Source: Methanobrevibacter sp. (GTDB lineage: Archaea; Methanobacteriota; Methanobacteria; Methanobacteriales; Methanobacteriaceae). Taken from it: a stretch of 5,460 nt of DNA. The stretch is from assembly GCA_009784145.1 (NCBI GenBank), contig WRCI01000113.1, positions 1-5,460 of the forward strand, in the 5' to 3' direction. Below are positions 5,030 through 5,460 of this stretch, piece by piece (position 1 is the first letter of the stretch; every line of letters starts with the position of its first letter). A program made the translations under genes and the position numbers. Under the pieces are notes generated by a model. That model was not told the origin of the DNA. It searched no databases and saw nothing but the letters and a program-made list of their open reading frames with translations.

Positions 5030-5460
5030 ATGAACATTATAGAAGCTAAAAACATAACTTATCTATATCCAGATGGTACAAAAGCATTGGATAACATAAA
5101 TTTTTCCGTTGAAAAAGGACATATTGTTTCATTACTTGGTAAAAATGGAGCTGGAAAGTCAACCTTATTTCTTCACTTTAATGGGATATTTGAACCAGAA
5201 TCTGGGGAAATAATTGTTGATGGTGAAAAATTAAAATATGATAAAAAAAGTTTACTCAAGGTTAGGCAAAAAATAGGAATAGTTTTCCAAAATCCAGATG
5301 ATCAACTATTTGCTCCAACTGTTGAAGAAGATGTAGCTTTTGGTCCACTTAATATAGGTTTATCTCAAGAAGAAACAAAAAAAAGAGTTACTGATGCATT
5401 ATCAAGAGTTGGAATGGAAGGATATGAGAAAAAACCACCTCATCATCTTAGTGGAGGACA
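5030..5460 (+). CDS. cbiO: CbiO, ATP-binding subunit of the cobalt ECF transporter (N-terminal part)
   Basis: CbiO is the cytoplasmic ABC ATPase that powers cobalt import through CbiQ and CbiM/CbiN. The window shows 143 residues, about half of a usual 270-280 residue protein; the end is outside. Visible motifs are the A-loop region around TYLYPDGTKAL (10-20), Walker A GKNGAGKST (37-45), the Q-loop in VFQNPDDQLFAPTVEEDVAF (85-104, Gln87), which is characteristic of ECF/CbiO ATPases, and the ABC signature starting HHLSGGQ at 138, cut by the window edge. Walker B and the switch His are not visible. The start at ATG 5030 is supported by GGTGGAG just upstream. The gene is separated from its partners cbiMNQ by two other genes, so matching expression would need a separate promoter responding to the same signal or constitutive expression. 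Confidence 0.94.
   Translation, partial: MNIIEAKNITYLYPDGTKALDNINFSVEKGHIVSLLGKNGAGKSTLFLHFNGIFEPESGEIIVDGEKLKYDKKSLLKVRQKIGIVFQNPDDQLFAPTVEEDVAFGPLNIGLSQEETKKRVTDALSRVGMEGYEKKPPHHLSGG

Overview
The window is very AT-rich DNA with one-directional (+ strand) genes. It most likely comes from a methanogenic archaeon of the order Methanobacteriales (Methanobrevibacter- or Methanosphaera-like). This is an inference from several things: TATA-box-like TTTATATA/TATATAAAT elements instead of bacterial -35/-10 pairs, GGTGAT/AGTGAT Shine-Dalgarno sites 3-4 nt before ATG, runs of T after genes that resemble archaeal oligo-T terminators, and long AT-rich spacers around cobalt uptake genes. No 16S rRNA or taxonomic marker gene is present, so the assignment is moderate.

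Layout. (1) 1-1514: the end of cbiM, then complete cbiN and cbiQ. These are membrane parts of an ECF-type cobalt importer (substrate-binding CbiM, accessory CbiN, coupling protein CbiQ). A 13-bp stem-loop followed by a T7 run sits between cbiN and cbiQ. (2) 1515-1783: a T-rich spacer with 10-bp periodic repeats, then a perfect palindrome set between two identical TATA boxes. (3) 1784-2929: a ten-helix EamA/DMT-family transporter with an Asn-rich cytoplasmic-type loop and a 75-residue tail carrying 22 histidines. (4) 2930-3258: a spacer with serial T runs, two GTTTC-N6-GAAAC dyads flanking a TATA box, and two mutually exclusive hairpins. (5) 3259-4701: an AAA_14/DUF4143-type P-loop ATPase. (6) 4702-5029: four tandem 28-bp repeats, each with a T6 run, then a 26-bp repeat pair and a promoter-like element. 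(7) 5030-5460: the start of cbiO, the ATPase of the cobalt importer, cut off by the window edge inside the LSGGQ signature.

How it fits together. CbiM, CbiN, CbiQ and CbiO make one transporter, yet cbiO is separated from cbiMNQ by about 3.5 kb holding two unrelated genes, each with its own apparent promoter and terminator signals. The His-rich transporter may share the metal-homeostasis theme (inference). The ATPase looks like an accessory gene with separate regulation. The strongest leads are the palindrome overlapping the transporter promoter, the paired GTTTC dyads plus switch-like leader upstream of the ATPase, and the repeated oligo-T array insulating cbiO.
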